A DNA stretch of 64,000 bases, taken from assembly GCF_012290005.1 (NCBI RefSeq), contig NZ_JAAXMS010000002.1:1030337-1094336 (forward strand). The letters run 5' to 3'. Below, in pieces: positions 18,701 through 30,700 of the stretch. This DNA is from Crateriforma spongiae. GTDB lineage: Bacteria; Planctomycetota; Planctomycetia; Pirellulales; Pirellulaceae. The notes below the pieces were generated by a model. That model ran no database searches and had not been told where the DNA came from. It was given only the letters and a program-made list of their open reading frames with translations. Within the stretch, counting starts at the first letter, position 1, and every line of letters starts with the position of its first letter. The position numbers and the translations under genes were made by a program.

Positions 18701-21700
18701 ACGGTGAAAGTGGGCAGATCATTGTCCTTGATCGTAATCGTCGCCGTATCCATCGTCACATCCGGTGTGATATTGGGGTTGCTGGTGGAGGTCACTTCAA
18801 CCGTCACATCTTCATCGGACTCCAGCACGTTGTCGTCGAGCACCGACAAGTCAATGATGCCAGAGATATCGCCGGCACCAATCGTTATCGTCCCCGTGAA
18901 CGACCCCGGTTGAATCGGTGCAGTGGCCGGGCCACCGGACAATAGGTAATCGTCAAAGTAGAACGCGTCAAACACTCCGGTGTTCACGGTGTAAGTAACC
19001 ACCGTGGGTGTCGCACTCGGGGCACTCAAGAACACTTCGAACTTGCCGTCGTTTTGACCTTCAGGGTCAGTTTCGGATGCATCATCGTCTGCACCGGCGG
19101 TGTCACTCTTGATCGACACCAACGCGGTGTCGTTGTCGATGATGCTGACCGTACCACTGGTCACTGTCGTGCTTGGGCTGATATCAGCATCGCCGACAGC
19201 GGTGCCCAGAACAGCATTCACCGTTTCGGTCGGCTCCAACTCAGGGTCATCCAGGACGTGAACGCCAATGATGGCTTCGCCGTCTCCGCTACCCAACGTG
19301 AAGTCAGGAACTGGCTGACCGGACGTCGGCACGAACGCCGGAATGGTCACCATTTCGCTTAGCGTTACGTAATCCGCTGCGGCCGTGGCGGTACTCGTTC
19401 CAAGCACATCGTATGTGACATCCGTCGCGGTGTCGCTGGCCAATCGTTGGCTCGGGTTGTTCGCGTCCACCAGGTAGACACGGAACGCCGCGTCGGGATT
19501 CAATCCGCCCGGCTCGTTGCCCGTCGGATCCAATGCCACGAATTCAACCATGCCGACGTCGGTGTCTTCGATGGTGACAGCACTTGATGTCACGTTGGAG
19601 GCTGAGATTCCAGGTTCGCCCGACGTGATATCGATCGGTGTCAGTGTCACCGTTTCGTCGTCTTCCAAGACATAGTCGTTCAACGTGACGACGTTGATCT
19701 TGACCGTGGATTCCCCGGCGGGAATCGTCACCAACCCCTTGTTGGTGGCTGGGTTGTAGGTCAACGCGTAGCCTGCACCGCTGGTCGTCGGATCCAGAGC
19801 AAGCGTAAAGTCGGCACCGGCGGGATCATAGTCTCCCGCACCCAAAGCTCCGTCGGCGGCATCGCCACCGATCATGAATTCAACGGTGGTATTGCTGATG
19901 CTGGTGATCGGTGAACCGCCATTTTCTAGCGTCACCATGAACTGACCGTTGTCGCCGGGACTGTTCGGCTCGTTGGCATCCGCATCGCTGACCGAAGCGT
20001 TCGCGACCGCACCGTCGTTATCGAAGATATTGACTGTGTCGCTTAGGACGTTGCCCAGCATTCGAACACCGACGCTGGAGACATTTTCGACATTGCCCGA
20101 ACCGGTGGTCGATTCGTCATCCAACCCGGTCAACGTCACCACAACAGTTTCCGGATCTAGCTCGATCAGCAGGTCGTCGATCACCGTCACGTCCAACAGC
20201 ACCGAACTGGCGCCGGCGGGAATGACCGCCTGACCATCAATGCTGACGCTGACGAAGTCGGGGTTGGAAGGATCGTAGCCGTCCAGATCGGCGTAGTCGG
20301 CCGGGTTCAAGGCACCCGAGGCATCACTCGCTGTCGTGGCGGTTCCGGTAACGGTGTAGTTGACGATCGTGTCGCCGAACTGCCACGGGTTTGAGATGCT
20401 GATGGTGAATTGACCGTTGTCGCCCGGAACCAGTGGCAAAGTGCCTGGTTCGCTGGCGTTCTGGTCATTGGCGTTGATGTTGATCTTGAACTCTTCGTCG
20501 ATGATCGTCACCGTCGCCATGTTCATGCCCATGCCGTCAACAATGATGTCGGGGCAACCGCTGGCAGGGTCGAAGGTATAGACGAGTTCGCCGCCACCGC
20601 CAGTCATACCGCCGCCGCTACCAACGGTGATCGCATTCACCAAGTCATTCGGATTGGTGACTTGAATCGCCCCCGAGTCGATCAATTGCAAACTGCTTAG
20701 ACTGGACCCCGAGCCCACGCCGAAGGCACGAATGTTGTCCGCCAATCCCTGAAGCGTGGCCACCTCATCAGTGAAACCAGAACCACCAAAACCGTCCGAA
20801 ACAAAAACAACGTTACCGTTTGCCGACGTTGTCCCCGGAAGATGATTCTGGAAGATATCAACTACTTCCTGTAGGGCGCTTTCGAAACTGGTACTACCAC
20901 CAGCTGATAATGCATTGATTACCTGCTCAACGTCATTGGTGCCGTTCATATCACTATCGGTCGTCGGCGACGTAAAATACTGGAATCCTGGAGTACCGGG
21001 TTCCATGTCTATCGCACTCGCACTGGATGTGAAGGGCACAACCGACACTCGGGCGTTGGCCCCAAATCCGTCAGTGATTAACTGATTGTTCAAGGCGATC
21101 AAAGCCGCCTTCTCCGCGGCCAGGATGCCGCCAGACGTGCTTCCTGACACATCCACAGCGAACACAAAGTCAGGATCGTTTCCAACGATCACCCCGCCAC
21201 CGGGCATCGCATCGAGCAGAATCTGATTATCGCCGACGACACCGTCATCGGGACGAGTATCAGTGGCAACGCCGTAGGTCGGATCAAGGGTCAACTTGAC
21301 GAACTCGTCACCCATGTCCAGTGGCGGAGTTTCTTCGATCAGTTCGACATCCAGGAACAACATTGTGTCTCCCGGATCAAACGTCAAATCGATGTACCGG
21401 GGCCCAGATGTCGGTGTGACAAAGTTGTCGATCGTATAGTCGCCATCGTTGGTTCCTGTTGTGACACTGAACGTAGCAGCGTCTGGAATTGATTCGTCCA
21501 ACAAAACGCGAACGGTGGTCGGTGTTTCGCTCTCGACAAAATCACCCGTGATCGGATCGACGATCGAGATCTTGAACCGCCCGTCGATGCCTGGTGATGT
21601 GCCAGGCTGGGTCGATTCAACCGCATTGCCGACGTTCTCGATGATCACCTTGCCGATGTCATCGTCATAGATCGTAACCGTCTCACGCTCGGAAGGATCG

Positions 21701-24700
21701 AATCCGATCGTGGCGTTACTTGCCGACAAGACGTTGGTGACTTTGATCGTCACGTCTTCGTCCAATTCGATCAACTCATCTTCAACCACGTCCAACATGA
21801 CCGTGGCGGAGAATTGGTTGGCGGGAATCGTGATGGCCCAGATGCCTCCACCCAGGTCGGTCAGATTATTGGCCGGGTTGGCGGAGAAACTGTAGTCAGT
21901 CGCTTCCGCATCGGACATCGATGCGTCGACCATGAAGGCCACTGTGGTATCGGTGCTGCTGGTCTTGTCCAGGTTGAACGTGAAAGCCCCGGGATTCAAA
22001 GGCTCGTCGTCACTACCGTCTCGTTCTTTGGCCAAGTCGTCGCTGGCGGTGAACGAAACGGATGCCGTTTCGTTGTCCTTGATCAGCACGACGCCCATAT
22101 CTTCCATGTCGGCGTTGGACGCGACGATGCTGATGTCATCATCGCCAGCGGCGACATCGTCCAATCCGATTTCTGCGGTTTCGTCACCCTCAAGAAATGC
22201 GTCGTTGAAAACGAATACGGACGGCAACGAATTCACTGCCGGATCAGAATCAAGCATGTCGTCCAAAGTGTTCTCAAGAGTTTGAGAACTCTGGCCCGCT
22301 GGAATCAAAACGTCACCATCCAGTGTCGCAAAGTCCGAACCGTTGGTCGCCGTGCTGGAGGCTTTATAGGTGTAGTCAACCAAGGTCGGGGTCTGGCTGG
22401 TCACCGGGACCCCATTGGCATCTCGCAAGCTGACGACGATGTCTTTGTGCTTGGTCGTCGGGTTTCCCTCGTGGGCTGGATCCACTGATGCTTCGGCCAA
22501 TGTGTTGTCGCTGCTGACATACACCTCGGCTTCGTCATGGTCACAGATCACCGCCGTGGCTTCGGTCATCATCGGCGCGACAATCACCATGCCTTCCGAA
22601 CTCTCAAATCGCTCGGTTACGGCAATGAACTCGACCACGCCCTGAACACCGCTACCAGTATTTACCAGCGTCAGGCTGTACAGGTTGTCAAACGTGTCGA
22701 TGAACTTGAAGACTCCGTTGCCTTCATAGGCGAATCCTTCGGGCGCCGCACCAGTTGGAATTGGCAAAATGGGTGAACTGCTTCCGACCAAAGGAATATT
22801 CACCTGGGCCAAGGAGAACGGATCGATGGTCTCTAAGAAAGTGAAGCCCGTTGGATTGTCGCTGCCCCAAAGGTGATAAAGCAAACCGTCATCATCATTG
22901 TACGCGAGCCCCGTCGACAGCGTGGACGGGCTAATTGTGGTTGCGACAAAGTTCGACGCGTCCAAAGGATTGATGAAGAACAGAGCATTGTTGCCGCTGG
23001 CCAAATCATCGCCGACACCGTACAGCGAGCCAAATCCAGCATCGAAATCGATTGCATCGATCAGATCCCCGAGAACACCCACCAGAGTCGCTTGCCCGGT
23101 GTTGCTATCGATGATGTAAAGCGCGTCACCGCCGATTGCATCCTCGGAAAGCGAGGCATAAAAGTCGCCGGTCAGCGGGTCTTGGGCCAGCGCGTTTCCG
23201 GAAAGAATCAACTGACCGACGCCGGGATCGATGGGAACACTGTGGATGGTTTCACCCGTTGCAGTGCTGATGAGCACCAACTCCTGGCCATCAAACGGCA
23301 GCGTCCAGGCGGATCCGCCCAGATAGATATCCGCATCGCCACCGGTAACGTCGTTCAATCCCAGGGTGACTGTTTCATCGCCTTCGACCTGGGTGTCATT
23401 GAAGACATCCACGTTGATCATGATCGACGATTCGTCGGCGGGAATGGTTGCTTCCCACATGCCGCCGCCCAGCGACGTCAAACCGACAGCATTGTCAGCG
23501 GTCAGTTCGTAGTCGGCGATCAAATGGTTTTCAACGGCGACATCCAGCGTGTAATTTTGACCGTTGTTCGCACTGACGCTGACGGTGTAGACCCCGGCGT
23601 CCAAACTGCCCGTGATGAACGGTCCCGAAGAAAGCACGGTCGAACTGGAATCCAGCAGTGTCATGGTGCTACCGCCGCCAGAGACACTCAGTTCGATCGA
23701 ATCACCATCGTTTAGGACAGTGAACGTGTACAAATCATCGGTCGCATCGCCGGTCCCCAAGACTTTCGTGTGGGGAACACCGGAACCATTGAACTTCCAA
23801 TGATCGGCTCCTCCGGTCAGCGTGTTGAACGTATCAATGTCCTGTCCGGATGCACTGGATGAATTTTCAAGCTGATCGCCCAAGAACGGCGTCGCAGTAT
23901 CATCGACGGTGAACTTGAACGTGGTGTCGGTACTGGAGGTGGTGACTTGATTGGTCTCCGCCGTACTCAGTGTGATCGTAAAGCCTGTGTCCACCGTATC
24001 AGCGTCGTTCAGGCGATCATGCCCTTTGTCCTTCGCCGCAACTTTCAGAATTCCTGCGTCATCGTCCTTAATTAGCACCGCGGCGGTGCTGTTGACAAAG
24101 GCGATGTCTTCGATCAGGTCACTGCCGAGACCCGAGTAGGCCGCGAACTGGTTGACATTGACATCATTGGCCGCAGTTCCTGTGTTGAACTCCACCCGAG
24201 CCAAGCCGGTCGCTTCGTCAGCCACCAAGAATCCATTGCCAGCGAAATTACCTTCCTCGATACCTTCCATGCCGGTCGCTTCGTCCAAGCTGTCCGGACC
24301 CAGAACGGTAATCGCACCACCGGCAAACGCGTCAAACAAGCCAGATCCGGGAGGAAGATCACCACCGACTCGGTGAACGATATCGGAACCATTGACCGCG
24401 ACACCGTAGCTGCCCAGCGATGATGTGGTGCCGGTCGCAGCCGAAGTCGCTGCGGTTGACTTGTTGATCGTGTAAACCTTGCCGTTGTCTTGAATGCCAT
24501 ACAACTTGCCGGTGCTGTCGAACGTGATACTGACAATGTCGCGGTTCAGCGAACCCACACGTTCAGCCCAACCGGTCGCAACATCCAGTGTCACCAGAAC
24601 AGGATCGGATTCCCCGTTGACCGCGACCACTGCGTAGACCTGTTGATCGGTCGGATCGACATCGATCCCCAATCCCGCGTCGATCGTCGAACCATCATTC

Positions 24701-27700
24701 AATGTGATTGGGGCGACCAAACCGACGGTTCCATCTGGAACGGCATCGCCGACATCCACGTTGATGGTTGACAAGTCGGACGAGCTCGATTCAACCGCAT
24801 AAAGATCACGACGAACGGTGATATCGCCGTCATTCGGGTCGGCAGCGGTTACCGAGGTCAGCGTCACGGTCACCGATTCCGTTTCTTCGATGATCAGGTC
24901 GTTGATGATACTGACATCGATGTAGGCGAACCCGTCAGCGGCCGGAACGACCACACTTCCCGACAACGCCGTGTAATCGTCACCGCCAACTGCCGTGCCT
25001 CGCACCAAGTAGTCGACCGTCAGATCGCCATCGGCCTTGTTGTAGTTACCCGCAATCGGGCCGCCCGAGTTCTGCACCAGGGGAAGCTCGACGATGAATT
25101 GTGCATCATCCGCTTCCTCGGTACCCATCATGTCGCTGGCACGAACGCTGACCGTCGGATCGGGTTTGATAATGACGGTGGCACTACCACCGCTACTGAC
25201 ACCGGGATTCGACGAAACGATCGAATCAACGCCCAATTCCACCTGCTCGATGAACTCTTCCAACTCGGCGTCATTGGTCACGTTCAAATCGACCGGCCCC
25301 GACATCAATTCGAAGGGAGCAAACGTGACGGTCGAACTGGAAAGCGTGTAATCGGAGGTACTGGCATCCACATAGGGACCGTTACCGGTAATCTGGGCCA
25401 GATCGACAACGATCGGTGCATCGCTGTAAGTGCTCAGTTCAAGCTTGTACTGACCATCGTCGTTGCCCTCTCTCGCCATGTTGTCAGTGGCCACAATCGT
25501 GACTTCGACGACATCGTCATCGGTGATCGCCACCGTGGCGGTATTCATCGAGGTCATCGTGACCGGAGTCACCTGGCTGCTATCAGTACCCGTCAATCCG
25601 ATCACGACATATTCGGTCGATTCGTTAACGATGTCTTCGAACACGACGACGTCTTCAAACGCCATCGTGTCGCCGGCATTGATTGTCACCGACCCATCGA
25701 GTGTTTGATAATCGATGTTGAAACCGTCAGCCATTGGACCCGCCGTTGCCGTGGTGGCAGGATTGACCAGGCTGTAGCTGACCTCAATATCAAACGCCGC
25801 GGTCACCGGAACGCCGGCCGCATTGACGAGGGTAAACTTGAATTGGCCGTCGGTTGGAGCGCCAGCGGCGTTCTCGTCGCCGTCACCATTGTTTTCGACT
25901 TTGACGAAGGCCTGATCATTGTCGAATAACTGAATCTCGGCGGCTTCTTGCCCGGGACTCAAATCGACAATGTTGGAATCGCCGGTCACATTGCCGGTCA
26001 ACTCGACCTTAATGTGTTCGGTCGGTTCTAGCAGCGAGTCGTCATCAGCAACCACGACGATCTGGCCGCTCGGCTGGAATGCGGAGATCCGGACGGTACC
26101 AAGCCCCGTCGTCGGATTGTAGGACACGACATCGCCGGCAACCGGGATGTCAAATTCGGCGGCCGGGGGAATGTCCGCCGCCGGCGAAGTCATCGCCGAA
26201 ACAACCTGAAATTCCACGATCGTGTCGGTGTCGCTGGTCTTGGGCGAATCTAGCGAAACGGTGAACACACCGTTTTGGCCGCCCTCCACTGCGAATGCGG
26301 TTCCATTGATCGCGACGTCGGAAATGTCTTCATCAAAGATCGTGACCGTTTCCGGCCCGGTGGATACCGTGATGTCAGGATCGAATTCGCTGTCGGCGTG
26401 ACCGGGCAGCAATACCAAGTTAATGTCTTCATCGTCTTCAATGATGTCGTCATTGACGACCACCACGTTCAAGTCGACTGCCGTTTCTCCTTGCGGGATC
26501 GTGATCGTCCCCATGCCGGTGGTCGAATTGAATGTGTACGAACCATTGCTACTGACCGACAGCGTGTAGTCCAACCCATAGGTGGCATCGATGCTGTTGT
26601 CGGCGGTTTGGAAGTTCGTGATTTGGAACTTCACCGTGGTATCGGTGCTGCTTTCTTCACTAAGCGTGAACGTGAACGCACCATCCTCGGGTGTATTCGG
26701 TGGTGTCGGCAGCGGGTTCTCGAACCCGTTGTCGGTGCTAATTGTCAGCGTTGCGGTGTCGTCGTCTTCGATATCCAGCGTGGCAGTGTCATTGCCGCCA
26801 TCGACGTCGATATTCGGATCGGCCTGGGTCGTCATTGCCGAAAGCGTGAATTCAACATCTTCCGAACCGTAGGAAACCGACGTTCCGCCTTCGACGATCG
26901 AATCATCAATCGGATCGATATTAAACGTCGTCATCTCCTGACCGGCCGGAATGAGAACACCCTCCAAGTGATTTTGGATGGAAATGTTCAGGGTGTATTC
27001 ATCACCGATCGCGAGATTCTGGGTGCTACTCGGATTTCCCGCATTGTTGTTGTGGCTACCTGTGTTCGTGGCACCCTTGGTCGATCGAGAGACTTCGATG
27101 ATGTAGCGCCCGGCCGGCTGACTGGATGTCATCACGTAAGCGTCACGCACTCCACTGCCTTGGCTTCCGCCGGCGCCAGTCGAGTTGCTGGTGTTGTTAT
27201 TCGCTGCGACGACACTGCCGTTGGGACGCAAGATTCGCAAGTGCGAATTAAATCCGTCAGTCAAGTCAATATCGGCTGTGATCCTGCCGGGCTGGTACAG
27301 CACGATCTCGTAGTAGTGCTTCGCGGCGACGGTAGTTTCAGCGCGAACCGTGTTGTGGGCCCGACTGGTGGCGAACGAAATGTCGTCATCTTCCCGAAGC
27401 GACCAGAACCCGTCGACACGCTGTGCGGATCCGAGCGAACTGGCTTCGGTGCTAGTGATGCTGGTTTGGTAGTCGGTTCCGACCACAGCCTCACCGGCAA
27501 TATCCACCGCAACGATGGTGTCGGTGCTGCTGGTCGTCATACCTGTTGACGTGGTGTCCGTCTTGTTCAGCGTGACCTTGAATTCGCCGGAGACCGGATC
27601 AAGGCTGGCGGGAGGTCCGTTTTCATCCGCATCGCTGATTTTTTCGATGCTGACCAAACCTTGGTCGTCATCCAGAATCGTCACGGTCGCCTGGTCGGGC

Positions 27701-30700
27701 GTTCCGATATCCGGAAGCGGACCGGCCGTCACGCTGCGACTGTCGATTTCCAGCGTCGCGTCTTCGGTACCAAAGTTATCAACAATGCCGCCCTCGATGA
27801 TCATGTCCTCGATCGCGGTCAGCTTGATCGGGACCTGAGTCTCTCCTGCAGGAACGACAACGCTGACGCTCGGACCACCAGACAAGCCCAAATTGCTCGT
27901 CTCGATATTGTCGAAGCCGAGGAATACCCCTGGATCGTGGGCCACGTCGAAGAACGTGATCCCTTCCCAATCAGGCCCCGAGAAGCTTGCGGTCGATCCG
28001 CCCGTCACGGCCATAACGGCGCCGGTCGACGAGGTCACCGTGCCTGATTCACCCGGGAAAAGGAAATCGATACTATCTAGATCGAAAGGCAATCCACCCC
28101 GATCAAAACGAACAACCGAATCGCCGAACGTAACGTTGTCGATATTGAAGTAGTTTCCGGACGGACCACCTGTAAAAATATCGTAATGGCCGGTGACCAC
28201 CGAGGCCGTCAAGGGCCCATCTGTCAAAGGTGTCGTTGCAAGAGCGACAGGTGCCGCATCATCAAACGTTGCCGCGGGAGCAGCGCCCGGCAAAGACAAA
28301 GTGTAATCAACACCGTTGATCGCATCGCCGACGGTCGTATCCAGTACCACGGTCAACGGATCATTGATTGCAAAGTCCAACTTGACCGCGAACATGCCCA
28401 TCGTGCCGGCGGCTTGCACACCACTGGCGCCAAGGAACGCAAAGTCGCCGCCATCACCAGCATTGTCAGCGTCGCTGGTGTTGACGCTGACTTCGACGTA
28501 AGCCAATTCGCGACTGGGGTCGGGGTTGACGAAGGTCGAACCGAACACGGCCACACTGCCACCGCCGGTCGCTGTATTACCGGCGTCACGAGTCGGCACG
28601 CCATCGATCATCGTGTACAGATCGGCGGTATCGGCGATCGGCATGTTCCACTGTGTAAACACATTGGTCTGCTGGGCACTGGCCGGACCGGCATCGTTAT
28701 AGAAGAACCGAACGCTCACTTGCGCCGTTCCGTCGACTGCGGCACCGTACAGGTGAATCTCGCTGTAATCACCCGGTACGACAGGAATATTGAAGACATC
28801 CGGCGTTGTACCGGCAGGAGTGACCCGCGCGTTGGGGCCGTTGTCCGCGTTGTTGTAAGTCAGCATCGCGGCCGGTCCGAAGGCATTCCCGGGAATCATG
28901 CCGCCATCGGGCAAACCGCCGGCAACCTGACTGTCGGTCGCGTAAACCTCGTTCGGAGCCGGACCAAACGGGTCCTGCGATCCGTCGCCTGTATTGGCGA
29001 CAATGTCCGAATTGAAAATGGGGTTCCCGCTGATCGCATCGTCGGCGATCTCGAACTGGAACGTTTCGGCGGCTTCGTTGTCGATCGCCATCAATGTGAC
29101 TTCGGCGCCGACTTCGTTATCTTCGATGGTGACCGTTTGCGGTGCCGAGACGTCCATCGCGCCCGACGAAACACTGACGATCTTGACCGTGAAGGTTTCA
29201 TCGCCTTCCCAGATCAGGTCGCCCAGCATGTTGATGTCAAGCTTGATTTCGGTATCACCCTGCGGGATCGTCACCGTGCCGGTAAAGGTGGGTACGCCGC
29301 CGTCAGTTCCGTTCGCCGCAGGTTCCCCTTCCACCTGATAGTCGTCGCCGTAGGTCGCGGTGTCACCGGCCATGCCGACCTGATAGGTGATGACCGTGGG
29401 CGAATCCGCGTCGTTGTCGACGGTGAAGGTCACTTCCGCATTGACGAGCGTCGTGCTGGGCAGGATGTCTTCCTGCGGCGACGAATCGTTGATCGTAAAG
29501 TCGACCTCCTCGGTCAAGGTGTCGACCGCCGACGGTGTGTCGGTCGACTGTCCCACGACCGGGGCCATCGTATTGCCCGCCACGTCTTGGGCACCGCTAA
29601 TGTCAAAGGTCACATCGGCGACTTCTTCGTCGGCATCGTTCAGCGGGATCGTGACCGTATAGACGGTGTTGCCCGCACTCCAAACACCCGCGGGAAGCGA
29701 AGCGGGAAACGTTGTGCCGTCGACATTGCTACTGACGGTCACAGGAACTCCCACATCCATCGCTTCGTCGAACGTGATGACAAGATCGACCGTTCCGGGA
29801 GGTCCCATCACGTCATCGTCATCGATGAACGTATCACTCAGCGTCAGTCCAATCACCGAAGGTGCGTCGACGTCGATGTCGAAGGGTAGAGCGGGCGCGG
29901 AAACGGGACTGACATTTCCGTTGACGTCGGTCGCAACCGCCGTGGCCGTGTAGGAACCAGTGCCAAGTGGCGTGGTCGTGACGGAGTAGTCACCCAGCAA
30001 GTTCGCTGTGGCCGTCCCAACAAACACGGGTCCGATGCCATCATCAACCGTGACCTCAACGCTCGCGCCCGGCTCAGCCGTTCCCTCAATCGTGATGGTG
30101 CTGTCGCTAGTCAAGCCATCGGGGGCACCCGTGTCATCCGAAAACGAATCGACGGTCGGCGCCAACGGTGCGACGGTGTCGATGACGGTACCCGTGCTGA
30201 CGCCGGTCGCCGTTACCGGGTCAACAGCGTTGCCCGCTTCGTCGGACACTCCCGACACGTCAACCGTGACGTCGGGATCGATGTCGTCTCCATCGGTAAC
30301 GTCGTAGACAGCGCTGTACGTCAAACCGTCGACCGACCAACTGCCCGAATTGAACGACAAAGCACTATTGGCATCGGGGCCAATCAAAGCGATCGTCGGC
30401 GCCGGGGCCGTGGTGTCCATCGCCTCGCTGAAGGTCAAATCCAGCGTGACCTGCATCGCCCCTGTTGTGGCGGTGTCTTCGTTGATGGTCGCTGTGTCGA
30501 AAGTTGCCGAAACCAACGAGGGGTCGGAGTCGTCAAACTCGATCGCAACCGTGGCATTGGTTCCCGAGACCAGCGCTGAGTCGGCTTCGACGTCAAACGA
30601 CCCATCCGCCGGAAATGGCACAGACATCATGATCGTGGTTGTACCCGGCCCAACAGGGAGAACGCCGGAAGATCCAATGATTGATCCCGCCGTTCCCGTG

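Noticed and set aside
28186..29889. 567-codon forward frame (and several others) inside the giant gene
   Set aside because: They are antisense shadows of the GC-rich Calx-beta repeats; composition is Arg/His/Gly-rich with no motifs.
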